Origin: Alphaproteobacteria bacterium
Lineage (GTDB): Bacteria > Pseudomonadota > Alphaproteobacteria > Micropepsales > Micropepsaceae
Direction of reading: 5' to 3'
DNA length: 51,308 bases
Assembly: GCA_015654635.1 (NCBI GenBank)
Contig: JAATGP010000068.1
Span: 1-51,308, forward strand
Under the pieces are notes generated by a model. It was not told the DNA's origin. It was given only the letters and a program-made list of their open reading frames with translations, and did not search any database. This document shows positions 16,508 to 25,460 of the stretch, piece by piece. How positions within the stretch are numbered: position 1 is the first letter of the stretch; every line of letters starts with the position of its first letter. Position numbers and translations under genes: made by a program.

Positions 16508-17337
16508 GCAAGCGCGATGTGCTGATCGGGCTGGTGCTGGCGGTGGTTCTGACCGCTTGCGCCAAGCCCCATGAAGGCCAGTGGCTCGGCTATGCCGAAG
16601 GCGATGTCGCCTACATCGCGGCGCCCAATGCGGGCTGGGTCACCGATTTGAAAGTCGAGCGCGGCGGCGTGGTCAAGAACGGCGAAGCGCTGTTCGGCCT
16701 GGACGATACCAATCAAGCCTCGACCCGCGACCAAGCCGAAGCACAGATCGCCACCACCCAAGGCCAGATCGCGGGCGCCGAAGCCAATCTCGATCTCGCC
16801 CGCCGCCAACTGGTGCGCCAAAAGGGATTGCTGGCAACGGCGGCAACCTCGCGCCAAGCTTATGACGAGGCCAAATCGGCTTATGACGCTGCGGTGGCGC
16901 AAGTGGCGCAGCTGACCGCCAGCAAGACACAAGCCCGGGCCAGCCTGACGGGCGCGGCCTATCAGCTCTCGCAGCGCCAAGTGATCGCCCATACCGCCGG
17001 GGTGGTGCAGGAGATCTATTTTCGGCCCGGCGAATATGCCCCGGCCCAGACCCCGGTGATCGCCATCCTGCCGCCGGAGAATGTCTATGTCCGCTTCTTC
17101 GTGCCGGAAGCGGAATTTGCCCATATCCGCATGGGCCAGAAAGTCAAGATTCACTGCGATGGCTGCCCCGACAATCTCACCGGCAGCATCAGCTTTATCG
17201 CCAGCACGCAGGAGTTCACGCCACCCGTGATCTTCTCCAATCAGAGCCGCAGCCAGCTGGTCTTCAAGGTGGAAGCCCGCCGCCCCGGCGGCTTTAAGCT
17301 CAATCCCGGTCAGCCCGTCGACGTGGATGGGTTATGA
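16504..17337 (+). CDS. HlyD-family periplasmic adaptor lipoprotein of an ABC exporter
   Basis: A 277-aa membrane fusion protein. The signal ends in a lipobox (VLTACAKP), so the protein is probably anchored in the inner membrane by lipid. The biotinyl-lipoyl halves surround a coiled-coil hairpin at about residues 75-150 (AEAQIATTQGQIAGAEANLD). A beta-barrel segment follows (YVRFFVPEAEFAHIRMGQKV). It most resembles YbhG-type adaptors, which link an ABC-2 exporter to an outer-membrane channel. It overlaps its neighbours by 4 bp on both sides. Confidence 0.9.
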   Translation: MSKRDVLIGLVLAVVLTACAKPHEGQWLGYAEGDVAYIAAPNAGWVTDLKVERGGVVKNGEALFGLDDTNQASTRDQAEAQIATTQGQIAGAEANLDLARRQLVRQKGLLATAATSRQAYDEAKSAYDAAVAQVAQLTASKTQARASLTGAAYQLSQRQVIAHTAGVVQEIYFRPGEYAPAQTPVIAILPPENVYVRFFVPEAEFAHIRMGQKVKIHCDGCPDNLTGSISFIASTQEFTPPVIFSNQSRSQLVFKVEARRPGGFKLNPGQPVDVDGL

Positions 17338-18287
17338 GTGGTCAGCCCGTCGCCAAGCCCGGCAGGAAGCCTGGCGGCGGAATGGCGATCGACGTCAAAG
17401 GTCTGACCAAGCGCTTCGGTAAGAAGGTGGCGGTCAACGCCGTCGATATCGCGGTGCCAGAGGGTCAGGTCTGGGGCTTTCTCGGCCCCAACGGCTCGGG
17501 CAAGACCACCACCATCCGCATGCTCTGCGGCCTTTTGCATGCCGATGCCGGTGAAGGCACCTGCCTCGGTTACGATCTGCGCAAGGAAGCCGACGCGATC
17601 AAACGCGAGACCGGCTACATGACCCAGAAATTCAGCTTCTGGGAGGATCTGACGATCCGCGAAAACCTCGAATTCGTGGCCCGGGTCTATGGCTTGTCTG
17701 GGGTGCGCCGGCTGGTGGACGAGACGCTGGAGAAATTGGGCCTGACGGCGCGCCAGAACCAACTGGCCGGAGAGCTTTCCGGCGGCTGGAAGCAGCGTAT
17801 GGCGCTGGCCGCCTGCACCTTGCATGGCCCCAAGCTGCTCTTGCTCGACGAGCCCACCGCCGGTGTCGATCCCAAAGCGCGGCGCGATTTCTGGGATGAA
17901 ATCCACAAGCTGGCGGATGGCGGCATCACCGTTCTGGTCTCCACCCATTACATGGACGAAGCCGAGCGCTGCGACAAAATCGTCTTCATCAGTTCGGGCG
18001 TTATCGTGGCGCGCGGCACCGTGGCCGAGATCGTCAAAGCCTCCGGCCTCATCACCTACACCGTTGAGGGTGAAGGCGCCCGCCAACTCGCCGACCGCTT
18101 GCGGGGCCAGAGGGGCATCGAGTTCGTCAGCTTCTTCGGCGCCTTGCTGCATGTCTCGGGCTATGACCGCGCGCTGTTGGAAAGCGCCCTGGCGCCCTAT
18201 CGCAGCGACGGCAAACTCATCATCACCGAAACGGTGTCGAGCCTGGAAGACGTTTTCATTCAATTGCAGCAGCAGGCTGGCGCATGA
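17334..18287 (+). CDS. ABC transporter ATP-binding protein of an ABC-2 exporter
   Basis: A 317-aa ATPase. Walker A is GPNGSGKTT (51-59), the Q-loop is YMTQKFSFWEDL, the signature is LSGGWKQRM (148-156), Walker B is LLLLDEPTAGVD, and the H-loop is STHYMDEA. The C-terminal 90 residues form the extra domain typical of drug or multidrug ABC-2 ATPases. It contains only one nucleotide-binding domain, whereas YbhF-like relatives have two. The product should energise the following permease. Confidence 0.94.
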   Translation: MSGQPVAKPGRKPGGGMAIDVKGLTKRFGKKVAVNAVDIAVPEGQVWGFLGPNGSGKTTTIRMLCGLLHADAGEGTCLGYDLRKEADAIKRETGYMTQKFSFWEDLTIRENLEFVARVYGLSGVRRLVDETLEKLGLTARQNQLAGELSGGWKQRMALAACTLHGPKLLLLDEPTAGVDPKARRDFWDEIHKLADGGITVLVSTHYMDEAERCDKIVFISSGVIVARGTVAEIVKASGLITYTVEGEGARQLADRLRGQRGIEFVSFFGALLHVSGYDRALLESALAPYRSDGKLIITETVSSLEDVFIQLQQQAGA

Positions 18288-19417
18288 AAAATTTCGCCGT
18301 CCATCGCATCTACGCCATGCTGGGCAAGGAATTCATCCAGATGCGGCGCGACCGCACCACGCTGGCCATGCTGATCGGCATTCCGCTGATGCAGCTCTTC
18401 CTCTTCGGCTATGCCATCAACATGGTGCCGCGCCATTTGCCGAGCGCGCTGATCGTGACGGATTCGGGCCCCTTCTCCGATTCCATCGTTTCGGCGCTGG
18501 CCAATTCGAGCTATTTCGATATCGGCCACACCACCTATTCGCGGCCAGCGGCGCGCCGCTTGCTGGCGCAAAACCGCGTCGCCTTCGTGATCGAAATCCC
18601 GGCCAATTTTTCCCACGATGTGGTGCGCGGCGCGGGCCCCAGCATCCTGGTCGAAGCCGATGCCACCGATCCTGCTGCCAGTTCCTATGCCGTTGCCGCG
18701 CTGAACGGGCTGGCCACCAGCGCCTTGCGCGACGATCTGAAAGGCCCCTTGGCGGCGCGCGCGCCGCAAGCGCCCGCCTTCAATGTGATCGTTCACAGCC
18801 TCTACAACCCCGAAGCCAATACCCAGTACAATGTGGTGCCGGGGCTTTTGGGCATCATCTTGACCATGACCATGGTGATGGCGACCTCGATTTCGCTGAC
18901 CCGCGAACGCGAACGCGGCACCTTTGAAAATCTCTTGGCAATGCCGACGCGGCCCTTCGAGATCATGGTGGGCAAGATCACGCCCAACATCTTCGTCGGC
19001 GCTTTTCAGGCGGCGCTGATTCTGGGCGTCGCCAAATGGATCTTCCATGTGCCGATGCTGGGCTCGTTCGGTCTTCTGGCCATCGCGGCGACGATTTTCA
19101 TCACCGCCCTTTTGGGCGTCGGCTACACCATCTCCACCGTCGCCACCAATCAGATGCAGGCGATGCAGATGACCTTCTTTTTCCTGATGCCGTCGATTTT
19201 GCTCTCCGGCTTCGCCTTCCCCTTCCGCGGCATGCCCTTCTGGGCGCAATGGATCGGCGAGGCCCTGCCCATCACCCATTTCCTCAGAATCGTCCGCGGC
19301 ATCTTGCTCAAAGGTAACGGCTGGATCGAGATATGGCCGGATATCTGGCCCATGGTTCTGTTTTTGTTCGTGGCGGGAACCGTGGCCGTGACCCGCTTCC
19401 GTCAAACTCTCGACTAA
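18284..19417 (+). CDS. ABC-2 type transporter permease
   Basis: A 377-aa permease of the YhhJ/YbhR type. One N-terminal membrane helix (LAMLIGIPLMQLFLFGYAI) is followed by a large periplasmic domain of about 130 residues and five C-terminal helices. These include the conserved ABC-2 loop RERERGTFENLLAMP, and a later segment reads PSILLSGFAFPFRGMP. YbhSR systems have two permeases. Here there is a single one, so the exporter is probably a homodimer. The substrate is unknown; TetR control suggests a drug-like compound. Confidence 0.93.
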   Translation: MKNFAVHRIYAMLGKEFIQMRRDRTTLAMLIGIPLMQLFLFGYAINMVPRHLPSALIVTDSGPFSDSIVSALANSSYFDIGHTTYSRPAARRLLAQNRVAFVIEIPANFSHDVVRGAGPSILVEADATDPAASSYAVAALNGLATSALRDDLKGPLAARAPQAPAFNVIVHSLYNPEANTQYNVVPGLLGIILTMTMVMATSISLTRERERGTFENLLAMPTRPFEIMVGKITPNIFVGAFQAALILGVAKWIFHVPMLGSFGLLAIAATIFITALLGVGYTISTVATNQMQAMQMTFFFLMPSILLSGFAFPFRGMPFWAQWIGEALPITHFLRIVRGILLKGNGWIEIWPDIWPMVLFLFVAGTVAVTRFRQTLD

Positions 19418-19619
19418 AACCGCTGCTATCCTTCTATTGCTGTCCGGGCCTCGCCTCTGCGAGGCGGTTGCAATTCGATTTTCGGGGGCAAAGGGGCTAC
19501 ATCTGCGCCGGGCCCCTTGCGATTTTTGGTGCCGCGTTGGAAATTCCTGCTTACGAGGCCTTAAGGATGGCACCACCGACAAATGGGGGCGATCCGGTAA
19601 TGGGGGACGATTCGTCCGC

Positions 19620-21077
19620 ATGTCAGATCTGTCGCTGATCCTGCAGTGCGGGCTAGCCTTCGTGCTGGTGCTGCTCACGATCTTGTCGGCGCAGCTGGTG
19701 CTGCTGGCGGGTTTGCGCCTGACACGGCCGCTGCAATCGCCCCGCCGCCCCCTTCTGCCCGACGAAGCCTTGCCGCCCGTGCTGGTGCAGCTGCCGGTGC
19801 GCAACGAGGGCGCCCTGGCCGTGCGCGTTGCCGCCGCCGCGGCCCGCCTCGACTGGCCGCGCCTGCATATCCAGGTGCTGGATGATGGCGACGAAGAGAC
19901 TCACGAAGCGCTGAAGCAGGCTATTCTGGCCGCGGTTCCCGCAGGCACCAGCATTGCCGTGCTGCGCCGCGGAGAGCGCACCGGGTTCAAGGCGGGCAAT
20001 CTGGCTTTTGGCCTGGCCCAATCGGACGAGCCGTTCATCGCCATGTTCGATGCCGATTTTGTCCCCGAGCCCGATTTCCTGCGCCGCACAGTGCCCGCCC
20101 TGATCGCCGATACCGGCCTTGCCTTTGTGCAATCGCGCTGGGGCCATGCCAATCGCGAAACCAACTGGCTGACGCGGGCACAGGGCCTGCTGCTCGACGC
20201 TCATTTCGCCATCGAACAGGAAGCCCGCAACCGCGCCGGTCTGCCGCTGTCCTTCAACGGTTCGGGCGGCGTATGGCGGCGCGAGGCCATCAACCATGCC
20301 GGCGGCTGGCATGGCGACACGCTGACCGAAGATCTCGACCTTTCCATCCGCGCCGCTCTCAAAGGCTGGCGCAGCTGTTTCCTCAGCGATGTCGTGGCCT
20401 ATGGCGAATTGCCGGAGACGGCGGCGGCTTGGCGCGCCCAGCAAGGGCGCTGGACCAAGGGCCATGCCCAATGCGCCAGGAAGCTTCTGGGCACCGTCTG
20501 GCAGAGCGCCATGCCGGTCACCGTCAAAGCTGCGATGACGCTGCAAATGTGCCAGTTCGCGTTCTATACGCTGGCGTTTTTGAGTGCCGTGATCAGCCTT
20601 AGCCTGATGTATATCGGCGCCATCTATCTGGAGAGCGTCGGCCGTCTCGGCCTTTTCGTCACCGGTTTTGGCCTTGGCTCCAGCTTTGCGTATGTCTGGC
20701 TCGGCCAGAAGCTGCTCGGCCGCGACCGTATGATCGGTTTGCACCGCGCCCTGCTGCTCTCGGTGGTGTTTCCGAGCGGGCTGATTTTGGCCAACACCCA
20801 CGCCACCTGGAATGCCTTCTTCTCCCGCCGCATGAACTTTCAGCGCACCCTGCGCGCCGGTGAGCGCTATGCCGGTGGCTGGCGCGGCGGCCCGGAACTT
20901 TTGGCGGGGGTCTTCCTGCCGGTCTTTGCCTTTACCGAACAAGCCTGGAGCGCGCCCTTCTTCACCTTTGCCGTGGCGGGTCTGATTTCCATCGGCGTGA
21001 TGGGCTTCTCGGGACGGCTTGGCGGGGCGGCCCTGCCCGGCGCCCGCACCCAGCGGCGCATCAGCCCAAACGATTGA
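19620..21077 (+). CDS. Membrane-embedded family 2 glycosyltransferase (cellulose/mannan synthase-like)
   Basis: A processive-type GT2 enzyme of about 485 aa. An N-terminal membrane helix is followed by the catalytic domain: VLVQLPVRNEG, QVLDDGDEETHE, DADF in AMFDADFVPEPD (DxD), the acceptor-site TEDLDLSIRA (TED) and QQGRWTKG (QxxRW). Four C-terminal membrane segments follow. This motif set belongs to cellulose synthase-like enzymes and fits beta-mannan or glucan synthases best. No partner genes for a dedicated exopolysaccharide pathway are adjacent. The start at ATG 19620 is chosen because upstream codons do not look coding. Confidence 0.9.
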   Translation: MSDLSLILQCGLAFVLVLLTILSAQLVLLAGLRLTRPLQSPRRPLLPDEALPPVLVQLPVRNEGALAVRVAAAAARLDWPRLHIQVLDDGDEETHEALKQAILAAVPAGTSIAVLRRGERTGFKAGNLAFGLAQSDEPFIAMFDADFVPEPDFLRRTVPALIADTGLAFVQSRWGHANRETNWLTRAQGLLLDAHFAIEQEARNRAGLPLSFNGSGGVWRREAINHAGGWHGDTLTEDLDLSIRAALKGWRSCFLSDVVAYGELPETAAAWRAQQGRWTKGHAQCARKLLGTVWQSAMPVTVKAAMTLQMCQFAFYTLAFLSAVISLSLMYIGAIYLESVGRLGLFVTGFGLGSSFAYVWLGQKLLGRDRMIGLHRALLLSVVFPSGLILANTHATWNAFFSRRMNFQRTLRAGERYAGGWRGGPELLAGVFLPVFAFTEQAWSAPFFTFAVAGLISIGVMGFSGRLGGAALPGARTQRRISPND

Positions 21078-21317
21078 AGAGCACGATGAGAATGCCGCGG
21101 CGTGGGCTTGCGGCAATTTGTCGCAGACCAAATACGGGCCGTTTTGGCGCCTTTTTGAGCCTTTCGGGCGTTTTCGGCGCTCCCGATACAGCGTATTCCC
21201 TGGCCGCATCCGTGTAAAATTTCAGTCAAATTCGAGCCAATAGCCTAACTTCCCTTTGAAACGGCTTTGCTAGCCTTGCCGGCAACAGTCGCTGACAGTC
21301 AAAGCGAGAAGTGGGCA

Positions 21318-21953
21318 ATGGTGGGGTCTTCAACAGGACGCGCGGGACTGCGGCTTGCAGCGGTGGCGTTTGTCTGTGCCGGCTTGGCGGGATGCGCCAG
21401 CTCGTCCTATGACGATGACGACAGCTATGCGGGCAATGGCACACAGGCCGGTCCCCGGCCGATCGCCAGCGGCGTGCTGCAATGCGTGCCCTATGCCCGC
21501 GATCATTCCGAGGTGAAGCTTTGGGGTGATGCCTATACCTGGTGGGACAAGGCGCAGGGGCGTTACGGCCGCTCGCACCAGCCCAAGGAAGGCGCCGTTC
21601 TGGTGCTCTACAATTACGCGGGACCGGCGCGCGGCCATGTCGCCGTGGTACGCGATGTCGTGGATGCGCGCGACATCCGCATCGATCATGCCAATTGGCT
21701 CGACGATGGCGCCATCTATACCAACGACCCGGTGCGCGATGTCAGCCCCAGCAATGACTGGAGCCAGGTGCGGATCTTCAACCAGCGGGCCGGTACCTGG
21801 GGCGTGCACATTTACCCCGTGCAGGGCTTTATCGGACCGGGGACGGGAGACGATCCGGCGCTGAGCGATGTGCCGGTGGCCGCCGCACCGCGCAAGAACG
21901 ACGCCATCGCCGCCCTGCTGGCCAATGACGATCTGGGCCCCGGAACCAATTAA
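21318..21953 (+). CDS. CHAP-domain lipoprotein, probable peptidoglycan amidase/endopeptidase
   Basis: A 211-aa protein with a lipoprotein signal (AAVAFVCAGLAGCASSS). The CHAP domain runs from about residue 50 with catalytic Cys in SGVLQCVPYAR and His in ARGHVAVVRDVV, followed by RIDHANW. CHAP enzymes cleave peptide bonds in peptidoglycan during growth or division. A lipid anchor would place it in the periplasm, on the inner or outer membrane. The 240 bp upstream hold no other gene I can support. Confidence 0.87.
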   Translation: MVGSSTGRAGLRLAAVAFVCAGLAGCASSSYDDDDSYAGNGTQAGPRPIASGVLQCVPYARDHSEVKLWGDAYTWWDKAQGRYGRSHQPKEGAVLVLYNYAGPARGHVAVVRDVVDARDIRIDHANWLDDGAIYTNDPVRDVSPSNDWSQVRIFNQRAGTWGVHIYPVQGFIGPGTGDDPALSDVPVAAAPRKNDAIAALLANDDLGPGTN

Positions 21954-22080
21954 GCCAGCAGCCGTTACGCAAGGGGCCGATTTGTGGGCCGCGCCCCTTT
22001 GAGGCCGCTGCAAGGCGGATTATGGTTCGCGCCTTCTTCCTGCGCGGCCCTTGCCGGAGATTGGTGCAGACAACCGCCCC

Positions 22081-24018
22081 GTGAACAAAATTCTCTCCGA
22101 GACATCGCCCAACGACCCGCTGGAACAGATTTCAGAAGCGGTTCTGCACAGTGCCCAGCCGCATGGACGAACCTCTACCCTGACAATCGCGGCGCTGGGC
22201 GTGGTCTTCGGCGATATCGGCACCAGCCCGCTTTATGCGGTGCGTGAATCGGCGCTCGCCGCCGGGCATCACGTCGCCATCCAGTCCGCCATCATGGGGG
22301 TGGTATCGCTGATCGTCTGGGCGCTGTTCATTGTGGTGACGCTGAAATACGTCGTCTTCATCATGCGCGCCGACAATGATGGCGAAGGCGGGGTGCTGGC
22401 ACTCGCCTCTCTTGCCCATCGTGCCCAAGGCCTCAGCCGCCCCACCAAGCTGGCCATCGGCACCGCCGCCATTATGGGCCTGGCGCTTTTCATCGGCGAC
22501 GGCATGCTGACGCCCGCGATTTCGGTGTTGTCGGCGGTGGAAGGTCTGGGGACCGAAAGCCACTTCTTCACGCCGCTGATCATCCCGCTGACGCTGGCAA
22601 TTCTTATCTGCCTTTTCGCGGTGCAAGCGCGCGGCACGGCCATCATCGGCCGGGTCTTCGGTCCCATCATGGTGGTGTGGTTCGTCATCATCGGCATTCT
22701 TGGTATCGAGGCGATTGTTCGCGCGCCGCAAATCTTGTTGGCGATCAGCCCCTATTACGGCTTGATGCTGTTCATCGAGGAGCCGTGGACGGCTTTCGTG
22801 GCGCTGGGCTCAGTGGTCCTGGCGGTGACTGGCTGCGAGGCGCTTTATGCGGATATGGGCCATTTCGGCCGCTTTCCCATCCGCTTTGCCTGGCTGGTGA
22901 TTGTGCTGCCGATGGTGCTGCTCAACTATTTCGGCCAGGGTGCGGCGCTGCTTCTGGCGCCGCAGAAAGCCCATTTCGCCTTTTATGCCCTGGGGCCGAG
23001 CTGGGCGCATTATCCGCTGGTGATTTTGGCGACGATGGCGACCGTGATCGCCAGCCAAGCGGTGATATCGGGCGTCTTTTCCATCACCCGCCAAGCGGTG
23101 CAGCTCGGCATGCTGCCGCGGATGGAAATCCGCCATACCTCGGCCACCGATTACGGCCAAATCTATGTGCCGCAGATGAATGCGTATCTCGCGGTCGGCG
23201 TAGTCTTGATCGTGCTGATCTTCAAAAGCTCCAACGCGCTGGCGGCGGCCTATGGCATCGCGGTGACCGGCGTGATGGTGCTGAGCACCGTCCTGGTCGC
23301 CATCGTGGCGCACAAATTATGGCGTTGGAAATTGCGCTTTGTGGCGCCGGTGTTCGGCCTTCTGGCCTTGATCGATGTCGCCTTCCTGGCCTCCAACGCG
23401 CTGAAGATTTTCGAAGGCGGCTGGCTGCCGCTGCTCATCGCCAGCGTGGTCTTTCTTATCATGAACACCTGGCGGATGGGACGGCGCGTACAGCTTGAAC
23501 GCATGCGCGACCAATCCATGCCGCTCGCGCTGCTGCTGGAGCGGGCCGAAAAAACGCCGGTGCGGGTTTCGGGCACGGCGGTGTTCTTGAGTGCGCGATC
23601 GGACGTAGTGCCGAGCGCCTTGCTGCACAATCTAAAACACAACAAGGTGCTGCATGAGCGCATCCTGATCACCCAGGTGATGGTCGATGATGTGCCGCAA
23701 GTGGCCGCCGAACGGCGGCTGGAAGTCGAAAAGCTGGGCAAAGGCTTTTACGTGCTGCACATCCATCACGGCTATTTTGAAACGCCCGATGTGCCCAAGG
23801 CGCTGCTCAATGCGCGCCGCTTCGGCCTTGCCGTCGATCCCGAAACCACGACGTTTTTTATCGGCCGCGATACGCTGATCCCGTCGGAAAATTCGCCGCT
23901 GTCGCATTGGCGCAGCTGGCTTTACATCAAACTCGCCGCCAACGCCCTGTCGCCGGCGCGGTTCTATCACCTGCCGCCGAACCGCGTGGTGGAGATGGGC
24001 GCGCAACTGGCGATTTGA
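22081..24018 (+). CDS. kup: Potassium transport protein Kup
   Basis: A low-affinity potassium/proton symporter of the KUP/HAK/KT family. The family hallmark IAALGVVFGDIGTSPLYA opens a 12-helix membrane domain containing GDGMLTPAISVLSAVEGL and ITGCEALYADMGHFG-like segments. A cytoplasmic C-terminal domain of about 170 residues ends the protein. The GTG at 22081 gives 645 aa; a TTG at 22051 would add ten residues. Neither has a good ribosome binding site, so the start is uncertain. The gene stands alone and converges with the ATP-grasp gene. Confidence 0.93.
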   Translation: MNKILSETSPNDPLEQISEAVLHSAQPHGRTSTLTIAALGVVFGDIGTSPLYAVRESALAAGHHVAIQSAIMGVVSLIVWALFIVVTLKYVVFIMRADNDGEGGVLALASLAHRAQGLSRPTKLAIGTAAIMGLALFIGDGMLTPAISVLSAVEGLGTESHFFTPLIIPLTLAILICLFAVQARGTAIIGRVFGPIMVVWFVIIGILGIEAIVRAPQILLAISPYYGLMLFIEEPWTAFVALGSVVLAVTGCEALYADMGHFGRFPIRFAWLVIVLPMVLLNYFGQGAALLLAPQKAHFAFYALGPSWAHYPLVILATMATVIASQAVISGVFSITRQAVQLGMLPRMEIRHTSATDYGQIYVPQMNAYLAVGVVLIVLIFKSSNALAAAYGIAVTGVMVLSTVLVAIVAHKLWRWKLRFVAPVFGLLALIDVAFLASNALKIFEGGWLPLLIASVVFLIMNTWRMGRRVQLERMRDQSMPLALLLERAEKTPVRVSGTAVFLSARSDVVPSALLHNLKHNKVLHERILITQVMVDDVPQVAAERRLEVEKLGKGFYVLHIHHGYFETPDVPKALLNARRFGLAVDPETTTFFIGRDTLIPSENSPLSHWRSWLYIKLAANALSPARFYHLPPNRVVEMGAQLAI

Positions 24019-24039
24019 GCACCGGCTTTGGCGGCAGCC

Positions 24040-25263
24040 TCAGCGCGATGACGCGGAACGGCGCCCGGCTTCGCTCCGCGGGGCGTTGTGGTGGATCATC
24101 CCGGCAAAAGCGTCGAACAGCTTGTGCATCTGGGGCGGCTTGTAGGGATAGACCGCGGGCGGGTCCATGGCATGGACGATGGCGGTGTTGTCAGCCTCGA
24201 ACACGAGGAGCTTGCCATCTTGGGTCTCTGCACAATCCACTTGAAAATAGTCGAGCCCAATCCGCTTTATCATCTCCGCCAGTGCGGACGCGTGACGAAC
24301 CGCGAAATCCGAGTCAAAAGTCTGGAAGAAATGCGCCTCCTCCGCACGTTTGGCAGCATTACGGTCCATACCGGCATTCAGATACCAGATCTTCCACTGA
24401 TCGGAGATCGCCATATGGCAGGCGTAAGGTTTTCCGCCGACACACGCCAGGCGGTATTTTCGGAACAGCCCGTCGGACGACAGGTAATCCACATAGGGCG
24501 ACAGAAAGAATTCACTGGCGTCCTGAAACATCAAATAGCGCTCGAGGTCTTCTGCATTCTCAAGCTTGGCAAGCCCGCGCCCGGCGTGGGAGCCCACCGG
24601 CCGCACGATGAGGGGAAAGCCACCATTCGGCAGCATGGAGCCGAGGCCAGCCGGATTGGCCGCGAGCCCGGCCAGTTCCTCATGCGACAGCCGCGCGGTG
24701 GCTGGAATGATCAGATCGGGAACCGACTCCAGAAGCACAAACAGGCGGTCGCGTTCGAGCGCGCGTATGCCGGAGGGGCTGTTGAGCAATGGCCGCCCCG
24801 CCATAAGCCGGTCGATTTCGGCGAGCGTTGCCAGCGAAGAATTCGGTGCCACAACCATGGCCACATCATAGGGCGGCAATTCATGGTCCGCCCCCGGCAC
24901 GATGTAGAGTGTCGTTAGTTCTATATCGCTGCCTTCCAGCAGAAATTCGATGGGCGTGTTTTCCCCGATATCCATGTCGGCGGCGAGAGCCAGAAGGCGC
25001 AGCCGCGGCGTCTCGCAAGGCGAGCGGAACAGACGTTGATACTGCAGAACCTCATTCTGCATCGCGAGGCCCGTCTGTTGGTCACCCAGCAATTGGGCGA
25101 TAACCGACAAATCCATGCCGATACCGGCACCGGCGGCATCGTCGGTTACCTTGTCCATCAGCTCGTCCCACAACGGATGCAGATCAATCCCGTCAAACGC
25201 CATTTTGGTCAGGCGCGCCACGCCGATGCGTTCTGCGCAATACGGTGTCCGCTCCGGCGCCAT
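24040..25263 (-). CDS. Stand-alone ATP-grasp protein (RimK/GshB-like), function unknown
   Basis: About 407 aa. The C-terminal half has ATP-grasp character: FPLIVRPVGSHAGRGLAKLE (nucleotide-binding loop), FFLSPYVDYLSSDG, RKYRLACVGGKPYACHM, and the metal-binding end motif LLVFEADNTAIVHAMDP, where E and N would coordinate magnesium. The N-terminal half is helical and unassigned. ATP-grasp ligases activate a carboxylate as acyl-phosphate and join it to an amine or thiol. I prefer the ATG at 25261-25263, which has AAAGGG six bases upstream, over the ATG at 25282-25284. No precursor peptide or partner enzyme is adjacent, so the substrate is unknown. Confidence 0.75.
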   Translation of the reverse strand: MAPERTPYCAERIGVARLTKMAFDGIDLHPLWDELMDKVTDDAAGAGIGMDLSVIAQLLGDQQTGLAMQNEVLQYQRLFRSPCETPRLRLLALAADMDIGENTPIEFLLEGSDIELTTLYIVPGADHELPPYDVAMVVAPNSSLATLAEIDRLMAGRPLLNSPSGIRALERDRLFVLLESVPDLIIPATARLSHEELAGLAANPAGLGSMLPNGGFPLIVRPVGSHAGRGLAKLENAEDLERYLMFQDASEFFLSPYVDYLSSDGLFRKYRLACVGGKPYACHMAISDQWKIWYLNAGMDRNAAKRAEEAHFFQTFDSDFAVRHASALAEMIKRIGLDYFQVDCAETQDGKLLVFEADNTAIVHAMDPPAVYPYKPPQMHKLFDAFAGMIHHNAPRSEAGRRSASSR

Positions 25264-25460
25264 TGTGTCCCTTTGCCAGCCCATACTCTGTGATCTTCCG
25301 AAGCCCCTGCGGCGGCGCAGCCTCGCCCGATTTGGTTACCGCGCGGTTACCAAGAGGCGTGGCACATCACACGGGCGCAAAGCGCCTCAGCATGATGGGA
25401 ACGGCGAATAGCGAATAGAAAAAGGGCCTGACAGATTTTGCCATCAAGCCCTGCTCGCTT

